DNA of 46,489 nt from Candidatus Vogelbacteria bacterium CG10_big_fil_rev_8_21_14_0_10_51_16 (GTDB lineage Bacteria; Patescibacteriota; Minisyncoccia; Phycocordibacterales; JACRKE01). The notes beneath the pieces are model-generated. The model was not told where the DNA came from. It searched no databases and saw nothing but the letters and a program-made list of their open reading frames with translations. Below, piece by piece: positions 7,346 through 14,154 of this stretch (positions are counted from its first letter, which is position 1; each line of letters starts with the position of its first letter). The translations under genes were made by a program, and so were the position numbers. Location: NCBI GenBank assembly GCA_002774795.1, contig PCYI01000001.1, positions 12,116 through 58,604 on the forward strand, in the 5' to 3' direction.

Positions 7346-7385
7346 GTCCGCGTCCTGTCCGCGCTAATCCGCGTCTTGTCCGCGT
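7346..7385 (+). repeat. TCCGCGT-type dispersed repeat
   Basis: GTCCGCGTCCTGTCCGCG, TAATCCGCGTC and TTGTCCGCGTCTAC follow one another up to the stop of the YtxH-like gene. Related tracts lie at 22505-22542 and in tgt at 4399-4470. Confidence 0.6.
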
Positions 7386-7757
7386 CTACTTCTCCATACT
7401 CTTCCGGATGGCGGCCCAGTGCTTTTTCATATCGCGCACCATGGCTCGCACTTCATCTTTATCTACGTTTTTGAGATTCTCATACTTCTCACCCACCTTT
7501 TCCACGATGGCATCAAAGGTCTCTTTGTTCATCTCCTTCGCCTGCGCAAGACGCTCCATGACCTCCGCCTTAGCTTTCAGACCCCAGCTTCTGATTTTAT
7601 TTTTAGTCTTTGTATCTTGGCGCCCATAAACAAAAAGCGCTCCGGCCACCGCGGCCGCCGTAGCGGCCAAGGCAATAGCTCCCTTTTGTACTCCGCTTAG
7701 TTTTTTACTTGTCGACTTGCTGGCTGTCGTGACTTTTTTTGAGATTGATTTAGACAT
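7386..7757 (-). CDS. YtxH-like small membrane protein
   Basis: A 123-aa protein: Ser/Lys/Thr-rich N-terminus (MSKSISKKVTTASKSTSKKL), one hydrophobic segment (GAIALAATAAAVAGALFVYG), then a charged helical domain (KAKAEVMERLAQAKEMNKE, KVGEKYENLKNVDKDEV). This matches YtxH-type stress or envelope proteins, but the call rests on architecture. No SD precedes ATG 7757. A heptad repeat lies just upstream, followed by a second small membrane-protein gene on the same strand. The pair may form an operon of unknown function. Confidence 0.65.
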   Translation of the reverse strand: MSKSISKKVTTASKSTSKKLSGVQKGAIALAATAAAVAGALFVYGRQDTKTKNKIRSWGLKAKAEVMERLAQAKEMNKETFDAIVEKVGEKYENLKNVDKDEVRAMVRDMKKHWAAIRKSMEK

Positions 7758-7767
7758 GGTGATGCAA

Positions 7768-7804
7768 GTTTTTAGTTTTTAGTTTGTAGTTTGTAGTTTG
7801 TAGT
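7768..7804 (-). repeat. Heptanucleotide tandem repeat (TTTGTAG)
   Basis: About five 7-bp units, two TTTTTAG and three TTTGTAG, lie between two minus-strand genes. It is one of several period-7 tracts in the window. Confidence 0.8.
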
Positions 7805-7817
7805 AAAACAGAGGTGG

Positions 7818-8123
7818 TTATTCAGGCTCCTCCTTCTTTGTGGAACGCTTTCTCTTGCGCTCCCGTCTTCTTTTGATAAAGGAGTTAAACAAAGTGGAAA
7901 GTATGCGTAACTCAAAACCTCGCTCGCGCACATTCATGCGGGCATCTGTTATATCTTGACGGATGAGCTCCCCTTCTTCTTTCACGAGGTCGGAAAGAGA
8001 TTTTATGTTACGTAGAATTCCCGCCAAGTAAATGAGAACTGCGAGCACGCAGGCTGTCACCAAAATAACCGAGATGGTGGTCACGAAAAAAAATACGTCA
8101 GAGCGGGCTATTGCTTCCTCCAT
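7818..8123 (-). CDS. Small single-pass membrane protein (101 aa)
   Basis: After MEEAIARSD comes one TM segment (VFFFVTTISVILVTACVLAV), then a cytoplasmic helix with LSDLVKEEGELIRQDITDAR and a very basic C-terminus (RRRERKRKRSTKKEE). The ATG at 8123 is chosen because a -10-like TATACT lies 6 bp upstream, which would give a leaderless mRNA; the longer frame to 8171 would run through that promoter. Such proteins are common next to YtxH-like genes in Parcubacteria. Function unknown. Confidence 0.68.
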   Translation of the reverse strand: MEEAIARSDVFFFVTTISVILVTACVLAVLIYLAGILRNIKSLSDLVKEEGELIRQDITDARMNVRERGFELRILSTLFNSFIKRRRERKRKRSTKKEEPE

Positions 8124-8170
8124 TACCGCAGTATAACAGTATTCAAAAGACAATCTAGTGGAGAACCCCA

Positions 8171-8200
8171 AACAACAAAAAGCGGCCGAAGCCGCTCTTT
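8171..8200 (-). terminator. UUCG-loop intrinsic terminator of the lytic transglycosylase gene
   Basis: On the minus strand GAGCGGC, a TTCG loop, GCCGCT and then TTTTGTTGTTT form a classic intrinsic terminator about 50 bp after the stop at 8249. Confidence 0.85.
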
Positions 8201-8248
8201 ATTGTGGGTGCAGTCGCCCGATATCTGAAAACTGATATCTGGCAACTT

Positions 8249-8710
8249 TTACTTCATAGCCACCTTACGGTAGCAGGTCCAATGATGCTCTTTGTCATTG
8301 GCAAGCGCCCAGATGGCTAACTTGATACTGTCTTCGTTGTCGTAATAGTCGAGCTCTTCGCCAAACTTCTTTGCAAACTCATCGAAGGTTGGTCGATGAA
8401 ACTGAAAGGTGCCGAAGGCGCGCCCATTGTCTCCATATACGTTTGCCCGCAAACTAGATTCGCACATGGCGATATCGAGGGCAAGCTTCTTTGGAACTTC
8501 AAACTCATGCGCGTATGTCTCGATAAGAGCCGTCACACACTCTTTTGAATGTTTTTCAGCCTCGTCAGCACACGCCTTTCGCTTCTTTTCCTCAAGTGCT
8601 CTCACTTCCTGACTTTTTGTCTCCTTGTCTGGAATGACTACTGCGGCAATATCCGCATGGGTAAGTGTGGGCGTGGTTGTACCTACGCTAAACAACATAA
8701 GTGCGCTCAC
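8249..8710 (-). CDS. SLT-type lytic transglycosylase domain protein
   Basis: About 153 aa. The catalytic region is AMCESSLRANVYGDNGRAFG followed by TFQFHRPTFDEFAKKF. The Glu of CESS is the expected catalytic acid of the GH23/SLT fold; it would cleave peptidoglycan between MurNAc and GlcNAc. The N-terminus is hydrophobic with a likely signal peptide ending near THADIA. The start is uncertain: GTG 8710 and ATG 8698 are candidates, but the frame runs on upstream as RILYSLIQKSVV, which would improve the signal peptide yet offers only a rare ATT start. The gene is preceded by a structured leader of about 240 nt with its own promoter and followed by a strong terminator. Confidence 0.8.
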   Translation of the reverse strand: MSALMLFSVGTTTPTLTHADIAAVVIPDKETKSQEVRALEEKKRKACADEAEKHSKECVTALIETYAHEFEVPKKLALDIAMCESSLRANVYGDNGRAFGTFQFHRPTFDEFAKKFGEELDYYDNEDSIKLAIWALANDKEHHWTCYRKVAMK

Positions 8711-8951
8711 GACCGACTTCTGGATTAAACTGTATAAAATACGAGGTGCTTTAGGTCATGCATCCAGGGATGGCCACAGGACAATAATGTCACCATGTCA
8801 AACCCTCACTCTTGCACCATTTTGGGGCGACGAACACCAAAATGGGCATAGCCTTTACTTTCACCCCCGCCGAGCGCTTCAAACGATCTTTGGGAGCTCC
8901 TTCTCTTAGGATAAAACCCTAGAAAAGTAAGCGCACCACTACAGGTGCGTG
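8711..8951 (-). ncRNA. Long structured 5' leader of the lytic transglycosylase gene (riboswitch candidate)
   Basis: Between the promoter at 8958-8986 and the gene, the minus-strand RNA can form several hairpins: CGCACC/GGTGCG (8932-8949), CTTTTCTAGG/CCTAAGAGAAG (about 8901-8926) and CCATTTTGG/CCAAAATGG (8817-8845), with GGAGCTCCC and GGGGGTGAAAG segments between. A leader of this size is rare here. Known c-di-AMP (ydaO) riboswitches precede cell-wall hydrolases and contain GGGGUGAA, but other ydaO landmarks were not found, so the class is unassigned. Confidence 0.4.
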
Positions 8952-8957
8952 ATGTAA

Positions 8958-8986
8958 AGGATATCAGATTGTAGTCAAAAAGTCAA
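8958..8986 (-). promoter_or_regulatory. Promoter (TTGACT-17-TATCCT) of the lytic transglycosylase leader
   Basis: The minus strand has -35 TTGACT (8981-8986), a 17-bp spacer and -10 TATCCT (8958-8963), placing transcription start near 8951. The stretch 8990-9147 holds no gene. Confidence 0.6.
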
Positions 8987-9147
8987 CCACTGCTCACGAT
9001 TTTAGACTGATTTCCGAATGTCTTATATGGTGTAATGATGGCTACGTAGGGCCGTATACTGTGACTTTTAAGTCTCTTATAACAGTGATACTGTATAACT
9101 ATCTAGTCAACTGTCTGGGGTTGGGTTTTGGGTCCCCAAATGAAGGT

Positions 9148-9176
9148 TTGTCTTTCCACTCTCCTGGATGTATACT
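9148..9176 (+). promoter_or_regulatory. Promoter (TTGTCT-17-TATACT) of the SOD gene
   Basis: -35 TTGTCT (9148-9153), a 17-bp spacer and -10 TATACT (9171-9176) put the start of transcription about 20 nt before ATG 9206. No SD lies between. Confidence 0.6.
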
Positions 9177-9205
9177 TGACAGATAATCACAAAACTAATC
9201 ACTCC

Positions 9206-9799
9206 ATGCAACCACAATACACTGAGAAAACATTCTCTTTGGGTGCTATGAACGGCCTTTCCGAAAAGCAGATCACGGAGCACCTGAAGCTCTACACAGG
9301 GTATGTAAAAAATGTAAACAGTCTACTTGAGAAGACAGGAGATCTTAAGAAAAGCGAGGCGGAAAATGCCTATGTTCTAGCCGAACTGCGTCGTCGCCTG
9401 GGTTTTGAGTTTAACGGTATGCGTCTACACGAGTACTACTTTGATGGGCTCGGAGGCGATGGCTCACTCAACACCAAAGGCAGTCTCGGCGTGGCCCTCA
9501 CCGAGCGATATGGCTCTCTCGAAGCATGGCGAGAGCACGTGACCACTCTCGGCAAAATGAGGGGTATCGGCTGGGTAATCACCTATTACGACCCTGTCAT
9601 CAAAACATTTCACACAGCTTGGGTTGGTGACCACGATATCGGCCACCTGGGTGGCTTACCTATCATCTCCGCGCTAGATGTCTGGGAGCACGCATTTCTG
9701 TTAGACTACCTTCCTTCGGAGCGTGGTCAGTATATTGAGGCGTACTTCAACAATCTTCGCTGGTCTGCCTTGGAAGAACGATTTGCTTCTGCGCAATAA
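9206..9799 (+). CDS. Fe/Mn-family superoxide dismutase
   Basis: A 197-aa enzyme dismutating superoxide to peroxide and oxygen. The metal ligands are expected at the His of TEHLKLYTGYVKN, the His of RLHEYYFDG, and the Asp and His of ALDVWEHAFLLDY. RGIGWVITYYDP and the C-terminal NNLRW complete the family pattern. ATG 9206 (MQPQYTEKTF) fits the promoter position; the longer frame to 9128 would extend upstream of the promoter. The metal (Fe, Mn or cambialistic) cannot be decided. No signal peptide, so cytoplasmic. It is followed after 3 bp by a thiol-oxidoreductase gene, suggesting a redox-defence operon. Confidence 0.92.
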   Translation: MQPQYTEKTFSLGAMNGLSEKQITEHLKLYTGYVKNVNSLLEKTGDLKKSEAENAYVLAELRRRLGFEFNGMRLHEYYFDGLGGDGSLNTKGSLGVALTERYGSLEAWREHVTTLGKMRGIGWVITYYDPVIKTFHTAWVGDHDIGHLGGLPIISALDVWEHAFLLDYLPSERGQYIEAYFNNLRWSALEERFASAQ

Positions 9800-9802
9800 A
9801 AC

Positions 9803-10585
9803 ATGGAGGAAAACAACATTAAACCTATTGATACAAGCTCAGCCCTGAACATACCGACAGCTATTGTTATCGCCGGACTTTTAATAGGAGCGGCCGTGCT
9901 ATATGTCGGTCGCGACGCAAAGCCAGACGTGACAAAAGCGGAAGGAGTGTCTATAATCACCGAGGCCACGCAATATAAAGAAACTCTAGAGAAAGTACAG
10001 CCGGTATCGCCAGACGACTACATCTTTGGCGACCCTGAGGCTCCGGTAAAGCTAATTGAGTACTCGGACATTGAGTGCCCGTTTTGTAAGCGTTTTCATT
10101 TTGATACGATGGCCAAGGTGATGGATGAATATGGCACGGATGGCCGGGTGGCTTGGGTGTATCGACACGCCCCCCTAGACTCCCTGCACGCAAACGCGCG
10201 CGCGGAATCGGAGGCGACGGAGTGCGCGACCGTAAGTGGCTCTCCAGAAGACCGTAGGAGCAAAAACGACCTTTTCTGGACATACCTGAACACTCTCCTG
10301 GAACGCACCCCGTCGAATGACGGCCTCGACCTCACTGAGCTCGACAAAATTGCCGAAGAGATGAACCTTGATATGGTGGCCTTTGCGACATGCCGCGAAT
10401 CAGGCCAATTCACAGAGAAAGTGCAGTCCCAACTTCAAGACGCCATAGAGTCTGGTCTCGGCACCATCCCCAATACTGGCACTCCTTACTCTATTATCAT
10501 CGGCCGAGACGGCACTCACTACCTCGTCTCCGGCGCCCAGCCATACGAACAAGTAAAGCCACTCATTGAAAAGGCGTTGAAGTAG
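9803..10585 (+). CDS. Membrane-anchored DsbA-like thiol oxidoreductase
   Basis: 260 aa. One N-terminal TM anchor (ALNIPTAIVIAGLLIGAAVL) leads to an extracytoplasmic thioredoxin fold. DYIFGDPEAPVKLIEYSDIE precedes the active site CPFC (residues 92-95), and the cis-Pro loop is GTPYSIIIGRDG. Other features are VYRHAPLDSLHANA and the C-terminal helix PYEQVKPLIEKAL. It belongs to the DsbA/BdbD-like Thioredoxin_4 group and probably forms disulfides in exported proteins. ATG 9803 lies 3 bp after the SOD stop, so the two are co-transcribed and possibly translationally coupled. Candidate client surface proteins occur in this window, but no partner is shown. Confidence 0.9.
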   Translation: MEENNIKPIDTSSALNIPTAIVIAGLLIGAAVLYVGRDAKPDVTKAEGVSIITEATQYKETLEKVQPVSPDDYIFGDPEAPVKLIEYSDIECPFCKRFHFDTMAKVMDEYGTDGRVAWVYRHAPLDSLHANARAESEATECATVSGSPEDRRSKNDLFWTYLNTLLERTPSNDGLDLTELDKIAEEMNLDMVAFATCRESGQFTEKVQSQLQDAIESGLGTIPNTGTPYSIIIGRDGTHYLVSGAQPYEQVKPLIEKALK

Positions 10586-10619
10586 ACAGGCCACATGGCA
10601 TAAGGCGTAGGCAACCGTA

Positions 10620-10680
10620 CTGAGCACTTTCAAGTGATACCCGGTACTTTTATGTAAAGTGCCTGGTACATTTTTCTTTC
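10620..10680 (+). terminator. Terminator-like GGTAC repeat after the SOD-DsbA operon
   Basis: The arms TACCCGGTACTTT (10638-10650) and AAAGTGCCTGGTA (10656-10668) pair at 12 of 13 positions in RNA and are followed by CATTTTTCTTTC. Related hairpins with CTGGTACATTTT lie after dnaE (37416-37463) and, more diverged, after the toxin gene (about 40991). Confidence 0.7.
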
Positions 10681-10703
10681 AGTCAACGCCATCCGCACAT
10701 CTG

Positions 10704-10731
10704 TTAATTGTCAATTGTTAGTGGTCAATTG
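10704..10731 (+). repeat. Heptanucleotide tandem repeat (TCAATTG)
   Basis: Four 7-bp units, TTAATTG, TCAATTG, TTAGTGG and TCAATTG, lie between the converging SOD-DsbA and rpoD transcripts. Confidence 0.65.
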
Positions 10732-10732
10732 T

Positions 10733-10763
10733 GCGTTTGCTCGATCAGTAATTGAGCAAACGC
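10733..10763. other. 10-bp hairpin across the rpoD stop codon
   Basis: The arms GCGTTTGCTC (10733-10742) and GAGCAAACGC (10754-10763) enclose the rpoD TGA in the loop. One arm is made by the last rpoD codons. No strong U-tract follows. Confidence 0.6.
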
Positions 10764-12232
10764 TTAGCCTTTTCATGGAAGCGAATCTTTTCGTGCGCTT
10801 TGGCTTCGATTTGGCGAATACGCTCGCGGGTGACACCAAACTCCTTGCCCACCTCCTCTAAAGTACGCATTACCCCGTCGTCGAGACCATGCCGCATCTC
10901 TAATATCTTTCGCTCTTTGGGTGAGAGGTCGTTTAAAATCTCGCGAATCTGGTCACGTAAAATGCGCCGAGACGACTCATTGTCTGGCGACAAAATCTTT
11001 TCATCGGCGATAAAGTCCCCGAGCATAGATTTATCTTCTGACGAATCCCCGACGGGGGACTCTAGTGAAATAGTGCTTTGGTCTATCTTCTCAATCTGGT
11101 GGACCTTATCCACCTCGAGTCCCATTTCAATAGCAATCTCCTCTGGTAATGGTTCGCGACCAAGATCCTGAGAAAGACGCCTCACCACCTGCTTGTATTT
11201 GGCGATAGTCTCTACCATGTGAACCGGAATACGGATGGTGCGTGATTGATCGGCAAGAGCGCGAGTAATAGCTTGGCGAATCCACCAAGTAGCGTAAGTT
11301 GAGAACTTGTACCCTTTTGACCAGTCAAATTTTTCAACAGCCTTAAACAGACCCATGTTTCCTTCTTGGATAAGGTCGAGAAGGGTCAGATCACTCGAAC
11401 GGCCGATATACTTCTTGGCGATAGAGACCACAAGGCGCAGGTTTGCCTTTACCAATAGATCACTAGCCTCTTTTTCTCCGAGAGCGATGCGCTTAGAGAG
11501 GTCTCTTTCGTCTGCCGCCGTAATGAGCTTATATTTGCCAATCTCACGCAGATACATCTGTACGGAATCAAGCCCTCCGTCACGCGATCGGCCAGATGAT
11601 TTGCCCTTGTACACAACCTCTTCTTCGGCAGAGGTGTCTAGTAGACCACCGCCCTCTAAAACATCAATGCCTGACTCATCAAACTTTTCATATAACTCAT
11701 CTAGAAAGATAACGTCATTCTCTATGTTTGGAAACTCCTTTAAAATTTCATGGTAGGTGATAAATCCTTTGGTGCGCCCTCTATCTATAAGCTGATTTAT
11801 CTTTTGCCCACGCACCCCTTTTTCACCGGACATTTTTGCTATGGCGGTATTGCGCCCCGGTCGTCCCCCGATTGCGATTCTGCCACCACTCCTAGCCTCT
11901 CTGGTTGTTCTGCTCGTGGAAACAGAGGGGATACGACGTGAATCCACCACAGCACTTCCTAAACCAGAAGACGAGCGCGTGGCACCCCCAGATCGCGCTC
12001 CCTTAACCGCGTGAGGTAGTACCGACCTTAAAGAAGCTCGTGATTTTTTAGCGGTCTTCTTGTTAGCTGGAGCGGGCTTAGACTTACTACGAAACAGTCT
12101 GGTAACAGTCCCCGCAGGCTTTCTCTTTGTCGACCCTCCGGAACGCACGTCGGCACCCTTGTGCCTACCTACTCTCGCCGGAGTGGCCAAGGTGCGAATT
12201 GAAACTTTTTGTTTGTTTGATGCTTTTTTCAT
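10745..12232 (-). CDS. rpoD: Primary RNA polymerase sigma factor (sigma-70/RpoD)
   Basis: 495 aa. Region 1.2 begins at DSVQMYLREIGKYKLITAAD. Region 2 includes DLIQEGNMGLFKAVEKFD and KGYKFSTYATWWIRQAITRA (the -10-recognising part), then RTIRIPVHMVETI. Region 3 is LGREPLPEEIAIEMGL, and region 4 ends with RTLEEVGKEFGVTRERIRQI. The first 150 residues are basic and Ser/Arg/Lys-rich, an extended low-complexity N-terminus. The start is taken at ATG 12232 (MKKASNKQK), with GGGGAG upstream. It is the last gene of the minus-strand rpoB-rpoC-dnaG-rpoD group and ends inside a hairpin. This is presumably the sigma that recognises the TTGACA/TATACT-type promoters seen here. Confidence 0.96.
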   Translation of the reverse strand: MKKASNKQKVSIRTLATPARVGRHKGADVRSGGSTKRKPAGTVTRLFRSKSKPAPANKKTAKKSRASLRSVLPHAVKGARSGGATRSSSGLGSAVVDSRRIPSVSTSRTTREARSGGRIAIGGRPGRNTAIAKMSGEKGVRGQKINQLIDRGRTKGFITYHEILKEFPNIENDVIFLDELYEKFDESGIDVLEGGGLLDTSAEEEVVYKGKSSGRSRDGGLDSVQMYLREIGKYKLITAADERDLSKRIALGEKEASDLLVKANLRLVVSIAKKYIGRSSDLTLLDLIQEGNMGLFKAVEKFDWSKGYKFSTYATWWIRQAITRALADQSRTIRIPVHMVETIAKYKQVVRRLSQDLGREPLPEEIAIEMGLEVDKVHQIEKIDQSTISLESPVGDSSEDKSMLGDFIADEKILSPDNESSRRILRDQIREILNDLSPKERKILEMRHGLDDGVMRTLEEVGKEFGVTRERIRQIEAKAHEKIRFHEKAKRLLNY

Positions 12233-12311
12233 ATAAAATTCTCCCCACACTCCCCCTTTGTAGCTTTTCTCAAATGGTCTTGGAAACAGTTCCTGACTTC
12301 TTGCCCGACAA

Positions 12312-14054
12312 TCAAGTTGTCTTTGAACGCAAACCTTGTAAGCGCTTACTCAAATCACCACAGCGTGCGACCATCTTTTCTATGTCATCAGCATTATGTC
12401 TCTTTTCCGCCTCGCGCAGACTCGCCAATGCCTCAACCAGCTCTTCTTTTAGAAGAGTCTCCTCGAGCGTGTCTAAAAGCTCGTTGATTTCTTTGATAAT
12501 ATCGGTATGGCCTTCGTAGGCAAGCTCCGCCTCAAATGTTTCGGCTTCTGAAACTGCGCCCAAAACAAGAGCGCCTCGTTCGGGACCGAGAAGATCATCG
12601 AACCTCTTCCGAGCTTCACCAACAAAACTCGAATCGGACGCGACTCCACCCTGCCACGCAAGGACTGAGTGTATCCTCTCTGCCACAAGTCGCCATTGTG
12701 GCTTTACCTCACCCTGCTCTTCAATTATAGTAGGGGCTTTCCCTAAAGTAACTTGAGAGGCATCTCGAGCCAGTGTGGAGATGTATTTTGTCACTGATGC
12801 ACCCACTGCCTCAACAGGCAGATGCAAAAACTCAGCAACAACATTTAGGTAGTGCGCCTTATCAAGCGCACTTTCTAGTCGTGCGATATACGGAATAACT
12901 TCATGCTCAACCACCCGGCGTTTTTCACTCTCTGAGAGTTCGCGCGTGGACACATGAGCCAAAACCGCATCGATAACGGGCTCTGCATTCGTGACCGCCT
13001 CCTGCCACTGCCTGGGATTATCTCGAATGAGATCCGCGGGGTCCTTTGCGTGTGGAAGTATTGCGATACGAATATCAAACCCATCTATAAGTGCCATTTC
13101 GATACCGCGACGTGCTGCGTTGAAACCAGCCACGTCCTGATCGAAGGCCATAACCAAAGTATGACACAATCGACCGACTAAACGCAAGTGGGTGGGCGTA
13201 AGAGCTGTCCCAGAGACAGCCACGGCGTTAGTCACACCAGCTTGATGTGAAAGCACGAGATCCATTTGTCCTTCCACAAGAATCGCCTTATCGCTTTTAC
13301 GAATCGGTACCTTAGCGTGATTGTATCCGTATAGGATAGCCGACTTACTGTAGACCGGTGTCTCTGGGGAGTTGATATACTTGGCCGGTTCTTGGGCGCT
13401 TGTCTTTGAGTCTCCAGGCAAGAGTCTACCGGAAAATGCCACGACCCGTCCTTGGGCGTCCTCGATTGGAAACATGATGCGGTTACGAAACCTGTCGTAC
13501 CAACCTCGCTCCGAACGCACCAGAAGTCCCGCCTCTTCTGCCAGCTCCTCCTTACAACCGCGACCTTTTAAGTAGTCGGCCAACTGTCTCCATCCATCCG
13601 GCGCATAACCTATTCTAAACTTCTTTGCTGTCTCTTCTGTAATCCCGCGGCCACGCACATATTCGGCAACCTTCGGATACCTCCCTCTTTCCTTCTCGTA
13701 GAAAGCGGCCGCAAGTTCCAGGATGGAACGAAGTTGAGACTGAAGGTCACGTTCCTGCTTTGACTCTCGAAACTCCTCTACATCTAAACCAGTTCTTGTG
13801 GCTAGAGTGCGCAGGGCATCCTTGAAATCAACCCCTTCAATCTCCTGTATAAAGGTGAAGATGTCTCCGCCTTTATTGCATCCAAAACAGTAAAAACTGC
13901 CCCTAGCCGGAGAAATGAAAAAGGATGCCGTTCTCTCTATATGAAAAGGACACCGCGCCTTTAGCGTGGTCCCCCTTTTTTCAACAGGGATGTAAGACTC
14001 GACAACCTCAAGGATGCCGACGCGAGATTTAATTTGTTCGACTAGAGAAGACAC
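12312..14054 (-). CDS. dnaG: DNA primase
   Basis: 580 aa. Makes RNA primers for replication. The CHC2 zinc finger is CPFH...CFGC (RGSFYCFGCNKGGDIFTFIQ), followed by the catalytic-core N part (KKFRIGYAPDGWRQLADYL, RNRIMFPIEDAQGRVVAFSG) and the TOPRIM domain (AILVEGQMDLVLSHQAG and VMAFDQDVAG). The C-terminal helicase-binding region is poorly conserved. I place the start at GTG 14054 (VSSLVEQIKSRVGI). The ATG at 14105 would begin translation inside a TAGGCAG heptad repeat and adds residues not expected for DnaG. No SD is seen. It sits 100 bp after rpoC and 79 bp before rpoD, in keeping with a macromolecular-synthesis operon. Confidence 0.94.
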   Translation of the reverse strand: MSSLVEQIKSRVGILEVVESYIPVEKRGTTLKARCPFHIERTASFFISPARGSFYCFGCNKGGDIFTFIQEIEGVDFKDALRTLATRTGLDVEEFRESKQERDLQSQLRSILELAAAFYEKERGRYPKVAEYVRGRGITEETAKKFRIGYAPDGWRQLADYLKGRGCKEELAEEAGLLVRSERGWYDRFRNRIMFPIEDAQGRVVAFSGRLLPGDSKTSAQEPAKYINSPETPVYSKSAILYGYNHAKVPIRKSDKAILVEGQMDLVLSHQAGVTNAVAVSGTALTPTHLRLVGRLCHTLVMAFDQDVAGFNAARRGIEMALIDGFDIRIAILPHAKDPADLIRDNPRQWQEAVTNAEPVIDAVLAHVSTRELSESEKRRVVEHEVIPYIARLESALDKAHYLNVVAEFLHLPVEAVGASVTKYISTLARDASQVTLGKAPTIIEEQGEVKPQWRLVAERIHSVLAWQGGVASDSSFVGEARKRFDDLLGPERGALVLGAVSEAETFEAELAYEGHTDIIKEINELLDTLEETLLKEELVEALASLREAEKRHNADDIEKMVARCGDLSKRLQGLRSKTT

Positions 14055-14062
14055 GGCGCAAT

Positions 14063-14094
<32 letters not shown>

Positions 14095-14154
14095 CGCGCA
14101 TGCATTACTGCAGGAGAGTACTACTTACTACCACCTACTTCCCCACTGCCTGAG

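Noticed and set aside
8711..8951. Firm ydaO (c-di-AMP) riboswitch call
   Set aside because: Only GGGGUGAA and the gene context agree; the other conserved blocks and closing stem could not be located, so it is reported only as a candidate leader.
9110..9140. G-quadruplex before SOD
   Set aside because: Only three G-runs are present, and the first pairs with CCCC as a simple hairpin.
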